Assembly (NCBI RefSeq): GCF_035594125.1
Contig: NC_087160.1
Location: 26,672,932 to 26,736,931, forward strand
DNA from: Scylla paramamosain
Taxonomy: Eukaryota; Arthropoda; Malacostraca; Decapoda; Portunidae
Length of the DNA stretch: 64,000 bases
Direction of reading: 5' to 3'
Part shown: piece after piece, positions 1-54,117 of the stretch
How the letters are laid out: every line of letters starts with the position of its first letter
Position numbering within the stretch: the first letter of the stretch is position 1
Position numbers and translations under genes: made by a program
Notes under the pieces: model-generated
Seen by the model: the letters and a program-made list of their open reading frames with translations, nothing else
What the model was told of the DNA's origin: nothing
Database searches by the model: none

Positions 1-386
1 AACTGGAAAAATTAACATATGGACAGGTTAAAGAAAATTAACCTGCCAACATTGGAACAAAGAAGAGAAAAAAGGAGACTTAATACTAATTGATAAAATG
101 TGGAATAGAGTGGAAGAAATTGATAATGAGAAACTACTGCTAAGAGAAGTAGAAAATACCAGATAAACACAAGGCCACAGCAAAGAATTAAGAAAAAGGA
201 AGATGCTTAAATAACATAAAGAAACATAGTTTCCTAGAGAGAAATATAGAAGTTTGGAACAAGCTAAGTGAGGATGCAGTATCGGCAATGAGTGTGCACA
301 ACTTTAAGGAAAAACTAAACAAGTATAAATATGGAGACGGGACCACATAAGCATAGCTCAGGCCCTGTAAATTACAACTAGGTGAA

Positions 387-388
<2 letters not shown>
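1..388 (+). mobile_element. LINE family A, copy 1: degenerate 3' end running into (AC)n
   Basis: Frame-broken remains of a non-LTR retrotransposon reverse-transcriptase C-terminus: LPTLEQRRE, then EIWN-like and YGDG-like blocks also seen in copies 2-5. It ends ...CCCTGTAAATTACAACTAGGTGAATA and runs directly into (AC)n. The family looks like the jockey/CR1-type LINE common in crabs. Its 5' part lies outside the window. Confidence 0.8.
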
Positions 389-526
<138 letters not shown>

Positions 527-678
527 AAAGTGTGTTAAGTAATAACTACAAAAGCCAGACAAATATGGAAATGTGTTCATAAAATGTGTATCAATAAATG
601 TTTCAGTAAATTTATATACTTTATGGGCAGTTTAATTTCCCACACTACTTGTACAAATAATGAAGATAGGTTTCTCAC

Positions 679-42242
<41,564 letters not shown>

Positions 42243-42365
42243 CTGGGGAGAAAGAATAATGACTAAGTGGGAGGTGATGAGGAGCTGCAAGGGAGGTTGG
42301 GGTGATTACAGCAAGTTTGGTGTGGGGATTGTGGATGTATTGCGGGGAAGTAGATGAGGAAGGAG

Positions 42366-42394
42366 AAGGAGGAGGAGGAGGAGGAGGAGGAGGA
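42366..42394 (+). repeat. (GGA)n array
   Basis: About nine GGA units; a second short GGA run lies at 42497-42520. Confidence 0.93.
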
Positions 42395-43033
42395 AGAGGT
42401 AAAAGGAAGAGACTTTGAGATCCTTATTAGGCTGCTTGTATTACTATTTTACACTAACTACTAGTGGAAGAAACAAAATAGCAAAGTAAAATGAAGAGGA
42501 GGAGGAGGAGAAGGAAGAGGAACTTTGATATGGCATAGAAATATGTTCTATATTTCTACTCACTCTCTTACAAAAATAATTATATTGCGACTCACTCAAG
42601 ATTGAATAAACAACGATTTCCTGGCAGATCAAATTCTAAATGGAAAACTGAGAGTTTCAACTTTCAATGTAGGACAAAACCCGAGGCTGTCATCAGAAGG
42701 GTAATCGAATGCTTTGAGAGTCTTTAACTAAAACTTTGATTCACGAGTGTCGAAGCTCCTAATTTGAGGTTATTTGATCGAGCTCCGCCAACGAGATAAT
42801 GCCGCGATGCTCTCATGTACGGAATTCGGATGGAATGCGTTATGACAACCTACTGTGCACTTCCTTGGCAGTAATGTTAGTATTGGGGTTAGTTTACGGT
42901 GCAAGTAAAGTAAATTTTTCATTCTTAATAAGCTAATTTTTTATCAGTAGTATTATTTGTGATTATATAGAGAGAGGAAGAAAAGGATTGGGATGTAGAA
43001 AACGGAGATTAACTTCCCTTTTCTTTAGCAGAT

Positions 43034-43034
43034 T

Positions 43035-43112
<78 letters not shown>
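43034..43112 (+). repeat. (CT)n microsatellite
   Basis: CT with a CTCCTC break and one GTCT. Confidence 0.96.
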
Positions 43113-43113
<1 letters not shown>

Positions 43114-43215
43114 TCACCACAAATCCTCGACTCACAAGTCACCTGAAGGACTAAAAGGCGACGTATGATTGGCGTCCACTTTCCTCGCAGATCAATTACG
43201 CCGCAGCAGCCTCCT

Positions 43216-43217
<2 letters not shown>

Positions 43218-43260
<43 letters not shown>
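43218..43260 (+). repeat. (AC)n microsatellite
   Basis: Pure AC; a second AC tract lies at 43459-43499. Confidence 0.96.
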
Positions 43261-43262
<2 letters not shown>

Positions 43263-43456
43263 GACAGATAACTAGGTACTTTATTAACCATAGCGAGGAG
43301 TCACATTATACATTGGATAGCCATATGAATCTAATCTCACAAAGTATAATAGTTACATACACGAAACATACGTAATTATCAAGTGTGTACTCCACTAATC
43401 AACATACAACTAAAAATACATAGTGATAATTCCTCTCTCAATAAAAATAAATAAGA

Positions 43457-43501
<45 letters not shown>

Positions 43502-43746
43502 CTGCAGGAAGTTATCATCAGAGACATATTAAAGAAATGAGGAAGAGTGAGGGTTATGCAAGACTTGTTTCGTTACGGGGAAGGATATGACAATGTTTAT
43601 GTTAATCCCCGTGATGAAGCTGAAACATGGATCTTTATTTTAGTGAGAATTGGGATGTTATATAAAAGGAAAAACAAATTAACGTAAGTACTTGTTGTAA
43701 ACTCGAAATATGTAACACGACTATAATGAAAAAAAATTACGCAATT

Positions 43747-43769
43747 ATTTTTGTTGTTGTTGTTGTTGC

Positions 43770-43809
<40 letters not shown>

Positions 43810-43828
43810 GCTGGTGCTTCTACTGTTG

Positions 43829-43886
<58 letters not shown>

Positions 43887-44010
43887 AACAACAACAACTT
43901 CTACTACTACTACAACAACTACTACTAATACTGCTACTACCACAACTACTACCATCACAACAACAGCAACAACAATAAGAACAATAACAAGAACAGCCAG
44001 TACTACTGCT
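43747..44010 (+). repeat. Compound (TTG)n, (ACT)n, (CAA)n array
   Basis: TTG to about 43811, ACT from 43832 to 43886, then alternating CAA and ACT units decaying to about 44010. Confidence 0.95.
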
Positions 44011-44049
44011 ATACAACTACCACTATTGCTACAAAGAACTACATAACTA

Positions 44050-44275
44050 CAACAATCACCGCCACCACCACCACCACTACTCATCTTTCGCATCATGACC
44101 CAACAACCTCCATTACCTTCGATCAATCCACGCCATTAAACACCGCCTCCCAGTACCGCCCATCACCACACACCCATCACCACCCATTACTCCCATCACT
44201 ATATCCCCATGCCATCTATCACCACCCGTCACTCCCCCATCTTTACCCATCATTCTCCATCACCACCCATCACTA
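44050..44275 (+). repeat. Degenerate CATCACCACC/CATCACTCCC repeat
   Basis: Units of about 15-20 bases around CCATCACCACCCATCACT. Confidence 0.8.
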
Positions 44276-44328
44276 TATATACAGCTATAAGGTAAGGGAG
44301 TGAAAATATGTATAGAGGTACAGTTTAA

Positions 44329-44358
44329 TAGTAGTAGTAGTAGTAGTAGTAGTAGTAG
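44329..44358 (+). repeat. (TAG)n array
   Basis: About ten TAG units. Confidence 0.95.
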
Positions 44359-44563
44359 CATTAAGTCTTGGGGAAAACTAAGAAATTAAAAAGAACAGAA
44401 AACAAAGAATCATTACTGCTTCCTCATTTTTCTCTTACTCTCTAAGGAAAAAAAAAAAGAAAGAAGGAAGGAATATGGAAGGAAACAAAAAAAAATAGAC
44501 AGATAAGAAACTGCTGGCCTTTAAGAACCAATGCTATATATATATATACTAGTAAACGCACAC

Positions 44564-44800
<237 letters not shown>

Positions 44801-45038
44801 ACGCGTCGCTTCATACAAGCCGAGATCCGGGAAAACAATAATAAGATGCTCATATTAACCTTCCCCGCTACACAGGGACAGCTTGACAAGATCCCTTTAT
44901 TACATGCTGGCTTGGGGGGCACGAACACCGTTGTGGGGCGCCGCGCAGCGAGGTGAGAGAACCAAACCCACCTTGTCCAGCGCTCCTCACTCCTATTCTT
45001 TTTGTATTTCGGTTAATTTTACACTTCAATTGACTTTG

Positions 45039-45043
<5 letters not shown>

Positions 45044-45114
<71 letters not shown>
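45044..45114 (+). repeat. (CT)n microsatellite
   Basis: Pure (CT)n. Confidence 0.97.
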
Positions 45115-45116
<2 letters not shown>

Positions 45117-45636
45117 ATGGTCTCTACGCGCCACTCAACACTGATCAAGTTACGTAAAGAAACAAACGCAATTAATAATGAGAAAGGAGAAAGACGAGGA
45201 CGAGGAGGAGGAAGAGAGGATATACAGTTACATTAAAGAATATTTACTGTGTCCTAAAAAGTATTGTCAGAAAATAGTCTGGGAAATTAAGAGACGAAGC
45301 GAAATGAAAATATGTATGACACGTAAGATACTCATGTAAGCGATAATTTTTTAATCTTATTATTCATTATCATTATCTTGTGTGCACCTGTATGAATTCC
45401 GACACCCCTTTGTCCTGAGCTTCACATTCCACAGCCAACACAAGAACACTACATGGAAATATTAATTACGACTCAGTGCATAAGATACGTCAGGAATAAG
45501 TCACATATTTCTCGCTGCCTTTTCTTTTTCCGCCTTTATACTCACTGCAAGCTCTTTGATCTTTATTGCTTGGTTCACACAGCACTACGTGTACAGATAA
45601 ATGTTTATAAAATTTACTTGGTGGGATGTATTTCAT

Positions 45637-45865
45637 ATATTTTTTGCCTCTTCGCTTCACCACATCCCGTAATTCTCATGTTGGGTATGGGATTTTTCTA
45701 CCACGTTCTAAAATTTACTCAATAATCATCTCTTATTCTTAACAGTAAAGATTGTAAAGATTGTATTTCAAAAATTTTCTGTACGTATTTTATGTATTTT
45801 TGTCAATTCACTTCACCACGCTCCTGGTAATTCCTTTGTTGGGTGTGTAATTTTTCTACCGCTAC
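45637..45865 (+). repeat. Degenerate duplication, about 158-base period
   Basis: CTTCACCACATCCCGTAATTC with TTGGGTATGGGATTTTTCTACC (from 45637) recurs as CTTCACCACGCTCCTGGTAA with TTGGGTGTGTAATTTTTCTACC (from 45795). Confidence 0.8.
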
Positions 45866-46126
45866 TGAAAAAGACGCAGTAATTCGAGCATCCTATGTTG
45901 CATGGAATGGGCATCCTTGCCATTATTTTCACCGCAGGATCGGTCTTTTTTTTTTTACCGATGTATCCTTGACTACGTACCTGGTGAGGATTACCAAGAA
46001 CCTAACTGCTTTCACTGCTACAACGAACACAGAAACACAGAGCAGTATGCAGACTGGAAAAGGCCAACTGATATACTCAAAGCAACATCTGAGCACTTAG
46101 AATTTACCATCTGTCATCAAGTTACA

Positions 46127-46142
46127 ACAACAACAACAACTG

Positions 46143-46183
<41 letters not shown>

Positions 46184-46225
46184 GCTAGTGCTTCTATTGC
46201 TGCAGGTGCTGCTACTACTACTGCT
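46127..46225 (+). repeat. (CAA)n then (CTA)n array
   Basis: The same motif order as the array at 15041. Confidence 0.94.
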
Positions 46226-46308
46226 ACTACCAGAGATAAGAGCGGCAAGGTCCTTAGATGAGAGAAAGGTACGTAATGTGCGAGTATTCTTTGAGATTGC
46301 AATGTAGC

Positions 46309-46311
<3 letters not shown>

Positions 46312-46403
<92 letters not shown>

Positions 46404-46500
46404 GAAGGTTACGCAAGAGGCGATAAAGGGAGGAGGAGGAGGAGGAGGAGGAGGAGGAGGAGGAGGAGGAGGAGGAGGAGGAGGAGGAGGAGGAGGAGGA
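46312..46500 (+). repeat. (GA)n then (GGA)n
   Basis: GA to 46399, 30 unique bases, then about 24 GGA units. Confidence 0.97.
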
Positions 46501-46524
46501 GATTGCTAGATAGTTGCTGTTACG

Positions 46525-46558
46525 GCCGCCATCTTAACCTTCGACCTTTTGACCTTGG
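46525..46558 (-). promoter_or_regulatory. Candidate YY1-like and FTZ-F1-like site cluster
   Basis: On the minus strand CCAAGGTCA (46558-46550) fits the FTZ-F1/SF-1 consensus. AGGTCG follows two bases later, and then AAGATGGCGGC (46535-46525) fits the YY1 consensus. The cluster lies in unique, GC-richer sequence about 4.3 kb upstream of the N-terminal PDE9A-like exon. No TATA box or start site is established. Confidence 0.25.
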
Positions 46559-46610
46559 AGCGGTCAGCTAAGCCTTCCGATGAAAACAAAGGTCACTCAT
46601 AAATTGTGTA

Positions 46611-46614
<4 letters not shown>

Positions 46615-46673
<59 letters not shown>

Positions 46674-46695
46674 GATTACTCGTACACGTCCTTCG

Positions 46696-46728
<33 letters not shown>
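46615..46728 (+). repeat. (AC)n and (GT)n in inverted arrangement
   Basis: AC 46615-46671 and GT 46699-46728 are reverse complements 27 bases apart, so they could form a stem. Confidence 0.95.
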
Positions 46729-46730
<2 letters not shown>

Positions 46731-47052
46731 TGTGCGGGCGCGAGTGTGTCCAAATCTCGTAAATAACCATCTCCAACAAATGAAACGAGGCACTTCAAGT
46801 TAACGAGTCATTTAGCAGCGCGGACTGAGAGTGACTCAGGTTAAGGAAAACCATCACGACCGTGGCCAGCGAAGATTAAGCGGCATCACCCAGAGCCAGG
46901 CAAACACTAAGGCTCCGAAGATCGTCTCCAAATCCATCAATATGGTGTTCGGGGCTATTGCCGCTGCACTCGCGTTGTCTTGGATAAGAGGACGCACGGC
47001 TGCCCATCTCACGCTACGAAAGCCAGACCTGCACAAGTGGTGGTGAGGAGTG

Positions 47053-47231
47053 GAGGGAGGGAGGGAGGGAGGGAGGGAGGGGGGAGAGAGGGAGGAGGAG
47101 GAGGAGGAGGAGGAGGAGGAGGAGGAGGAGGAGGAGGAGAAAAAAGGAGGAGGCAAAGGAGGAAGAGGAGGAGGAGGAGGAGGAGGAGGAGGAGGAGGAG
47201 GAGGAGGAGGAGGAGGAGGAGGAGGAGGGGG
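47053..47231 (+). repeat. (GGGA)n then (GGA)n arrays
   Basis: GGGA to 47082, GGA 47093-47138, then GGA 47163-47231, with an AAAAAAGGAGGAGGC break. Confidence 0.96.
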
Positions 47232-47819
47232 AGGAGTATCCTTTGATGAAACTAGCTATCGTTGGAGTCCTTTGGTCTGAAATTTGATAGCCACACAGTT
47301 TAGCCCGTTTCTTCACAACCTTCATCCACCCACCCATCCAGTCACCCAAACTTCAATACGCATTTGTTTCTCATTAATCATGGTCTCTTGAACTCCCTAA
47401 CTGCTGTTGATGCATCCTTTACCTCTTTGCAGATAAGTTGGTAATTTATTTATTCTAGCTGTACAGTAGCCGTAGATCCTTATATAATCTCCCTTCTCTT
47501 CTCCATCGCTGCAGGTTTCTCTGCAACGCTTGAAGTGTGAAGAAAGTCTCGCCCGGGGCAGAGAAAAGATTAATTCGAGTAAGCAGCGTCAAATAATAAG
47601 GGGATGGAAACAAAAATATGGGCGTCCTTAGAATGATTTTTTGGTCATAATGTTATGGCGCTGTCAGAAGCGGAATGAGTGACACCTCACACAGGAAAGA
47701 GTGTGTGTGTGTCAGGAGTAGAAGAGCTGTTATTCATTTACAAGATATAACTAACAATGCAGTGTAAGATTGTAATCCTGAGGAATTAATGAGGACTGCT
47801 ACTGCTCCTACAAATGAGG

Positions 47820-48060
47820 ATGTAGATAAACATGGACGAAAACTTTAGCTTGACTATGATAGTCAATGTAACAGCATAGGAAATAGAGTAAAAGTGAAAT
47901 AACGGGGGAATGAGATGAAAGTGTAATTGTTCCTCTATCAAAAAAATACTTTTAGGCAAACGAATGAAAACTTTAACTTGTGCACGATAATTAATTATGA
48001 AGTATAAGTGCACAATAACGGAGAATTTCATTGAAAATATAATTATTTTTGTATATAAAT
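47820..48060 (+). repeat. Degenerate direct duplication, about 130-base period
   Basis: ACGAAAACTTTAGCTTG near 47838 and ATGAAAACTTTAACTTG near 47964 are each followed by ATAACGGRGRA-type sequence. Confidence 0.65.
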
Positions 48061-48202
48061 ATAACTTCGAAAAACACATAAAGGAAACTTGAGCATAAAT
48101 AGAATGCTGCAGAACGTTTTAATTCTTGTAAGTAGATATAACTTCGAAGTACACATATAGAAAACCTGAGCATAAATAGAATGCTGCAGAACGTTTTAAT
48201 GA
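48061..48202 (+). repeat. Tandem duplication, 77-base period
   Basis: ATAACTTCGAA...GAGCATAAATAGAATGCTGC followed by AGAACGTTTTAAT is present twice (48061 and 48138) with few differences. Confidence 0.93.
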
Positions 48203-48243
48203 ATAATTATCTCTGTCTTAGATTTAGATAAAAAAAAAATGCA

Positions 48244-48480
48244 CTTTGCTGATTGTCTCATAGCAAACTGGGCGTCATTTCAACATTCAGTCAGTTAAAG
48301 GCTGCTGTTTTTTTTTCTCCCATATTCCTGAATTCTCCTTTTGTCTTCGCCTTTTCTGCCTGTCTTTTCTGTCTCTGTATCAATAATGCATATAGGTTTT
48401 CAAAAACAAGCTTTATTGATTTTCTCATGGTAAACTGTCCGTCATTTCAATATCTAAACAATTAAAAGCAATTCTTTATT
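48244..48480 (+). repeat. Degenerate direct duplication, about 165-base period
   Basis: TTGTCTCATAGCAAACTGGG with CGTCATTTCAACATTCA and TTTTCTCATGGTAAACTGTC with CGTCATTTCAATATCTA. Confidence 0.75.
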
Positions 48481-48849
48481 CTCCTTTTCTGTTTTCGTTT
48501 CGACAATTCTCTAGTTTTCTCTTGTGATTGTGTCGCTTCAGTTCAGTCAATAGCACATGTTGCATAGCTTTGTCTTGTTTGTGACGTTCAGAGCGCCGCC
48601 ACACCGCAAGCTCTTCCTTGGTGTTCCTGGAAAGTTATTAGAGCAGCGTTCCAGTTTCATCTGTGTTTGTCTTGCTATTCACTTGCCTCTGTCTTTGTTC
48701 ATCTGTTTGTCCATGTCCCTGTGGCGTGCCCCCCTCCCCTCTCTCTCCACGACACACACACACATACACACACACACTTACACAAGTAAGGCAAAGACAA
48801 AGCGTTGGGGATTCATTACTTCTGAGGTTGATGTTGCTCCTCTTCCTAC

Positions 48850-48966
<117 letters not shown>

Positions 48967-49369
48967 GCTCGCTCTCTCTCTTCAAACGCCCCTTCAAATA
49001 GAGCATTCATAGCTCAAGAAAAACAAATGTACGTAACACTGTATTCACACACATCATCAAAACAGCTCTAAAAAAACAAGGATTTCCAGCGTGTCCTCTC
49101 AAGGTAACGAGGCAAAAACTTCACTACAGCTCTCCTCCATGCCATCACCTCCCTGACAACGCAATGCAACGCAACGCAACGCACCACAGCACACTGCTCT
49201 CTTGATCATTTAAAGTTGGCATCACGAGGGACTCCGCTGCATTGCTCCTCACTCACTTACTCACTCACTCGCTCAGTCACTCAGTCACCATGCTGCACAT
49301 ATGACAGGCCAAGACTCATGCCACTCTATGCGTACTCATAGCTGGTCACTCCACTGCCCACACCGAGCC

Positions 49370-49565
49370 TCCTCCTTCTCCTACTGTTCTTCATTCTTCT
49401 CCTCCTTCTCCTTCTTTTTCCTTCTCCTTTTTTCGTTTTCTTCTTCTTCTTTCTCCTCTTCTTCTTTATTTCTCCTCCTCCTCCTTCTCCTCCTCCTCCT
49501 TTTTCTCTTTTTTTCTCCTCCTCCTCCTCTCCTCCGTCTTCTTCTTCTTCTTTTCTTTCGTATTC
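49370..49565 (+). repeat. Degenerate (CTC/CTT)n pyrimidine tract
   Basis: TTCTCCTCC and TTCTTCTTC mixtures over about 190 bases. Confidence 0.93.
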
Positions 49566-49639
49566 TTCTTCTCCATCATTATCTTTAACCCATTTCTGTA
49601 CGGGATCACTGCTGTCACTGTTTCTTGCTAGACCTTTCC

Positions 49640-49880
49640 ATCATTTCCTGCGTTGCGTATCCTGTTCCCTAAGCCACTTTTTCCACATGTCATTTGCTAT
49701 GTTATCCTTTCAGGGCAACTTCAGTCTCTTTCTTTCTTTTCTTCCGTCTACCCTAGTGTCCATAACTCTCCTCCACACAAGGTCTTCTTCTCTTCGCAAG
49801 ACGTCACCAAGCCACTGTGCTCTTATTTCTTGTGCTTTCTTTGAAAACTCCGCTACTTCAATCTTTTCCTTTCTATGCTC
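49640..49880 (-). mobile_element. LINE C-terminal fragment (RTE-like)
   Basis: The minus frame reads KIEVAEFSKKAQEIRAQWLG, DVLRREEDLVWRRVMDTRVD and GRKERKRLKLP, a stop, then KDNIANDMWKKWLREQDTQR. It fits the LRWFGHVxRR...GRRVMDMEV...GRPKLRW pattern of LINE C-termini. It is degenerate and short. Confidence 0.72.
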
Positions 49881-50264
49881 ATTCTTTGTTGATACCTAAC
49901 CTAACCTAAGCCAACACCGTGAAAAAAAAATCTTGTATAGACACATAAAAAAAAAAAAGGTAAAAGGTGAGATTTTTCTTTTAGAGGTTACAAAACTATT
50001 TAACAGGCTGCAGTAAGTATCTAAAAATTTGTAAGTGGTTACGGAAAAAAAAACATTTAGCAGTTAAAAGATAGTAGTCACTCTAATAAACACATTTCTG
50101 ATCTCACTTCTCCTCTTCCTCCTCCAGCACTTGTGTAATTTTTATTACTAGACTTCATGTTATTCACCTTATGTTATGCAGCGTTGTGTCTACACTATAC
50201 CATGTAACGTAATGTGCTAGTTTAGGTTGGGAAAATGATACGTTTCTGTTCTCTTAGTGCTTGA

Positions 50265-50270
<6 letters not shown>

Positions 50271-50333
<63 letters not shown>
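50271..50333 (+). repeat. (AC)n microsatellite
   Basis: Pure (AC)n. Confidence 0.97.
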
Positions 50334-50336
<3 letters not shown>

Positions 50337-50773
50337 ATTTACACTCCTAAATTACCTCCTCACATTCTGGTAAAAAATGTCACGGCATACAAGAGAAAGT
50401 AGAAAGCACATAATTCTAGAGTTCACCATCAAAAACAAGAAATAAAAATGCAACATAACACTGGTTAACTCTCATATTAAAAAAAAAATTAAATAAAAAA
50501 AAAAATAGAGGGCGTAAAAGGTATGAAATTGTACAGACAAGTTTATTACACTGAATGATCGAGGAACAGTGAGACGTAAGCAGGGCCTGTCATTAGTGTG
50601 TGCAGTGAGCGGTGAATGTAATGTGGCGGAACACGAGACTATAGACATTTAGTTACAGGAGGTGACGGATGTGACAAATAGATCCTGTCTCTTTTTTTCA
50701 GCTTGTCCTGCCAGAAGGTCGAACGTCTGTCAAATGAACTCCACTGAAGAGAAGGTGTTTATGTAAAGTAAAC

Positions 50774-50997
<224 letters not shown>

Positions 50998-51119
50998 AAC
51001 GATGATGGTTTAAAATTTAGTCACATTTTCTCAACTGTAAGCTTTCATAGTTATATTTACTGAACTTTTTTCACATCCAATTTTTTTTTCCATAATCACA
51101 TACAACATTGTAGAGACTC

Positions 51120-51262
51120 ACTTTTGTACTAGTCTTTTAAACAGTTTTGTAGCCTAAAAAAGACGAAATAAAAATTTTCACTGTTCTTCTCTGTGTCCAT
51201 GCAAACAAATATCCTGCAGTGCTTTGAATGCTAACGAAGGGGCAACAAGAGCAGTGAAAGGA
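51120..51262 (+). repeat. Dispersed repeat Y, third copy
   Basis: TTTTGTAGCCTAAAAAAGAC, ATCCTGCAGTGCTTTGAATG and CTAACGAAGGGGCAACAAGA. Confidence 0.7.
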
Positions 51263-51704
51263 CCAGAGAGGAATAAAACTTGAAACAACTAGTGAGGAGA
51301 AGAGGTTAGTGGGGATGGGATTTAAAAGCAATGCCTCTAGTTGAAGAGCACGAACCCTTAGGCGTTAAAACTCGCGACATTTTTCTGTTAAGCTGCAGTA
51401 TAATACAATGATAATGAGACAAAACGTTTCCCTTACGGTTTTGAGTTTCCTGGTGGGAGTCATCTGATCAACATGGCACACCTGGCGTACTTGACCCACC
51501 TTACAGGTAGACAGATGCGTACCACGAAGGCTCAGAGTATGTTGATGAGTGGGAGTAACAGTGTTCAGAGTTTCATCTTTATATACAGTATTTAGAGAAT
51601 GTACAGAAATATTAACAGAACTGGAGAAGCTCGCGGCGTCAGGTATGAGGTGAAGCTGAATCTCTTGACACGAGTTTTTATGTGGATTAGATTTAATTCC
51701 ATAG

Positions 51705-51935
51705 TTCGTAACGTTACGGTGTAAGGGAACTGCGTACCTGGATGTTTGGCTAATACTTCAGACTATGTTAACGTTATGTCTTGTTTTTTTAAGGAATCCA
51801 GATATCCTGCATTTTGACTGACACATCCAGCTCTGCAGACAACATATTTTGGCTGCCACATCCAGTTACGTATGATCCCTTTTGCTGCATCTCACCTCCG
51901 ACGTTCGTCACACCCTTGCAAGTATATAAAAAAAA
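51705..51935 (+). repeat. Dispersed repeat R4, plus orientation
   Basis: GTGTAAGGGAACTGCGTACC, GACTATGTTAACGTTATGTC, CTCTGCAGACAACATATTTT and GCCACATCCAG match the reverse complement of 36305-36545. Confidence 0.85.
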
Positions 51936-52189
51936 TAAAATAAATAAAAATTGAGACATAATAATGCTTAACAGGTAGACAAGTCGAGTCGTTACACAGC
52001 TGACACGCCTGGCACACTTGACAGGAAGACGAATCATCATAATAATTAATTTGCTAGAGCATCACGCTAAGGAAGAATATACAACAGACGACTTGTTGAC
52101 CCTGACGAGGATGTAGTAAGCTGCACTAATGTAATCTAACGTTAAGAGATGCAAGGATCGCATTCTCAAATGTCTCAGTCTCACCACGA

Positions 52190-52320
52190 CCACTTCCAGC
52201 ACGCTCTAGTCATAGTTTACACCATCAACGAGAAAAACACCCATAGAAATCCGACAAATCATCTCTGTGGCCTTTGAAAACAGTCGTTATGAGCCCAAGA
52301 CGTTTCAAAATACGGACACT
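52190..52320 (+). repeat. Dispersed repeat X, copy 4
   Basis: CACTTCCAGCACGCTCTAGT, CCGACAAATCATCTCTGTGG and CCTTTGAAAACAGTCGTTAT. Confidence 0.7.
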
Positions 52321-52392
52321 AAATTGTGAAGGCGGAGGGAAATATAAGATGAACGTACACAGTGTCATGCGTTTCCTAATGTATAACGTGAC

Positions 52393-52470
52393 ATAAACCA
52401 TAAGACAACAAGGAAAGCTGCAAGCCATCAGACCTACACATGGCAAACCTTCTGGCAAAAATGGACTAGA
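52393..52470 (+). repeat. Dispersed repeat 'AACATAAG', copy 4 (short)
   Basis: AAGGAAAGCTGCAAGCCATC, then AGACCTACACATGGCAAACC. Confidence 0.65.
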
Positions 52471-52715
52471 AATAAATCAAAATGGACTAGAAATTAATAC
52501 TATAGAGTGGACAAAAATCAGTACAGTCTATTTACGAGTTCCTATTTCACTGAAGCATCTATGTATCTCAATGTCTAATTCTTTCCCTTTATACAGATAT
52601 ATCTGATGAGCAGCAGGGCACGGAAATCTTTATCCAGACATGTGAGGGATCTTTTCCAGCCTCTGTCAATCTAAAATAAAACAAATGTCCAGAAAAAAAT
52701 CTACCTGACGCTGAT

Positions 52716-53240
<525 letters not shown>

Positions 53241-53247
53241 AGTCTGT

Positions 53248-53250
<3 letters not shown>

Positions 53251-53300
<50 letters not shown>

Positions 53301-53322
53301 GGTGGATGGATGTACTCACTCG

Positions 53323-53382
<60 letters not shown>
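53251..53382 (+). repeat. (GT)n and (CT)n
   Basis: GT 53251-53296 and CT 53330-53381. Confidence 0.96.
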
Positions 53383-53619
53383 AGTCTGTGCTGTCTATTA
53401 AGCTTCGACTTTAAGGAGACTCAAGAGAATTAGGCGGCCATGCTGTTGACGTCATGCGGGGCGGTGACGTGGCGCGCCCCTGTTGGCTGCCTAGAATCCC
53501 CTGCCATTGGTAACAAAAATATGAAAAAATTTCCTGACAAAAATTTCGTTTGTGAAAAGTCAAGTCATATATAGAAAGATAAAGATAGATAGACACGTCG
53601 GTATTTTTTGTTTCATGTT

Positions 53620-53740
53620 TTGTCTATCTATGTATCTGTCTATCTAGTAATCTCTGTCTGTCTGTCTGTCTGTCTATGTATCTATGTACCTATCCACCTA
53701 TGTATCCATCTGTCTATCTATCTATCTGTCTGCCTATCCA
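53620..53740 (+). repeat. (CTAT)n/(CTGT)n degenerate array
   Basis: GTCTATCTATCTGTCTGTCT-type units. Confidence 0.9.
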
Positions 53741-53770
53741 TCTTTATTTATACATCATTTTACCAACTTC

Positions 53771-53773
<3 letters not shown>

Positions 53774-53825
<52 letters not shown>
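53774..53825 (+). repeat. (AC)n microsatellite
   Basis: Pure (AC)n. Confidence 0.97.
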
Positions 53826-53826
<1 letters not shown>

Positions 53827-54007
53827 CTACCCTTCGAAAAAGCCTCTATTCACACCATTTATCCACTATCTAATTATCTATTACCCCTTCACTAATATAC
53901 CCTCCTGTGTGATGGAGAGAGAGTGTGGGAGGTGAGCATGCGAGGGTGTCTTTTCAACGGGCCGAACTGATGACAACAAACACCCACAAGTCACTCTTGC
54001 GACTCCC

Positions 54008-54117
<110 letters not shown>

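Noticed and set aside
49895..49909. Three CCTAA units, the arthropod telomere repeat (TTAGG)n
   Set aside because: Only 15 bases; expected by chance or as a trace of the surrounding LINE fragment, not an interstitial telomere.
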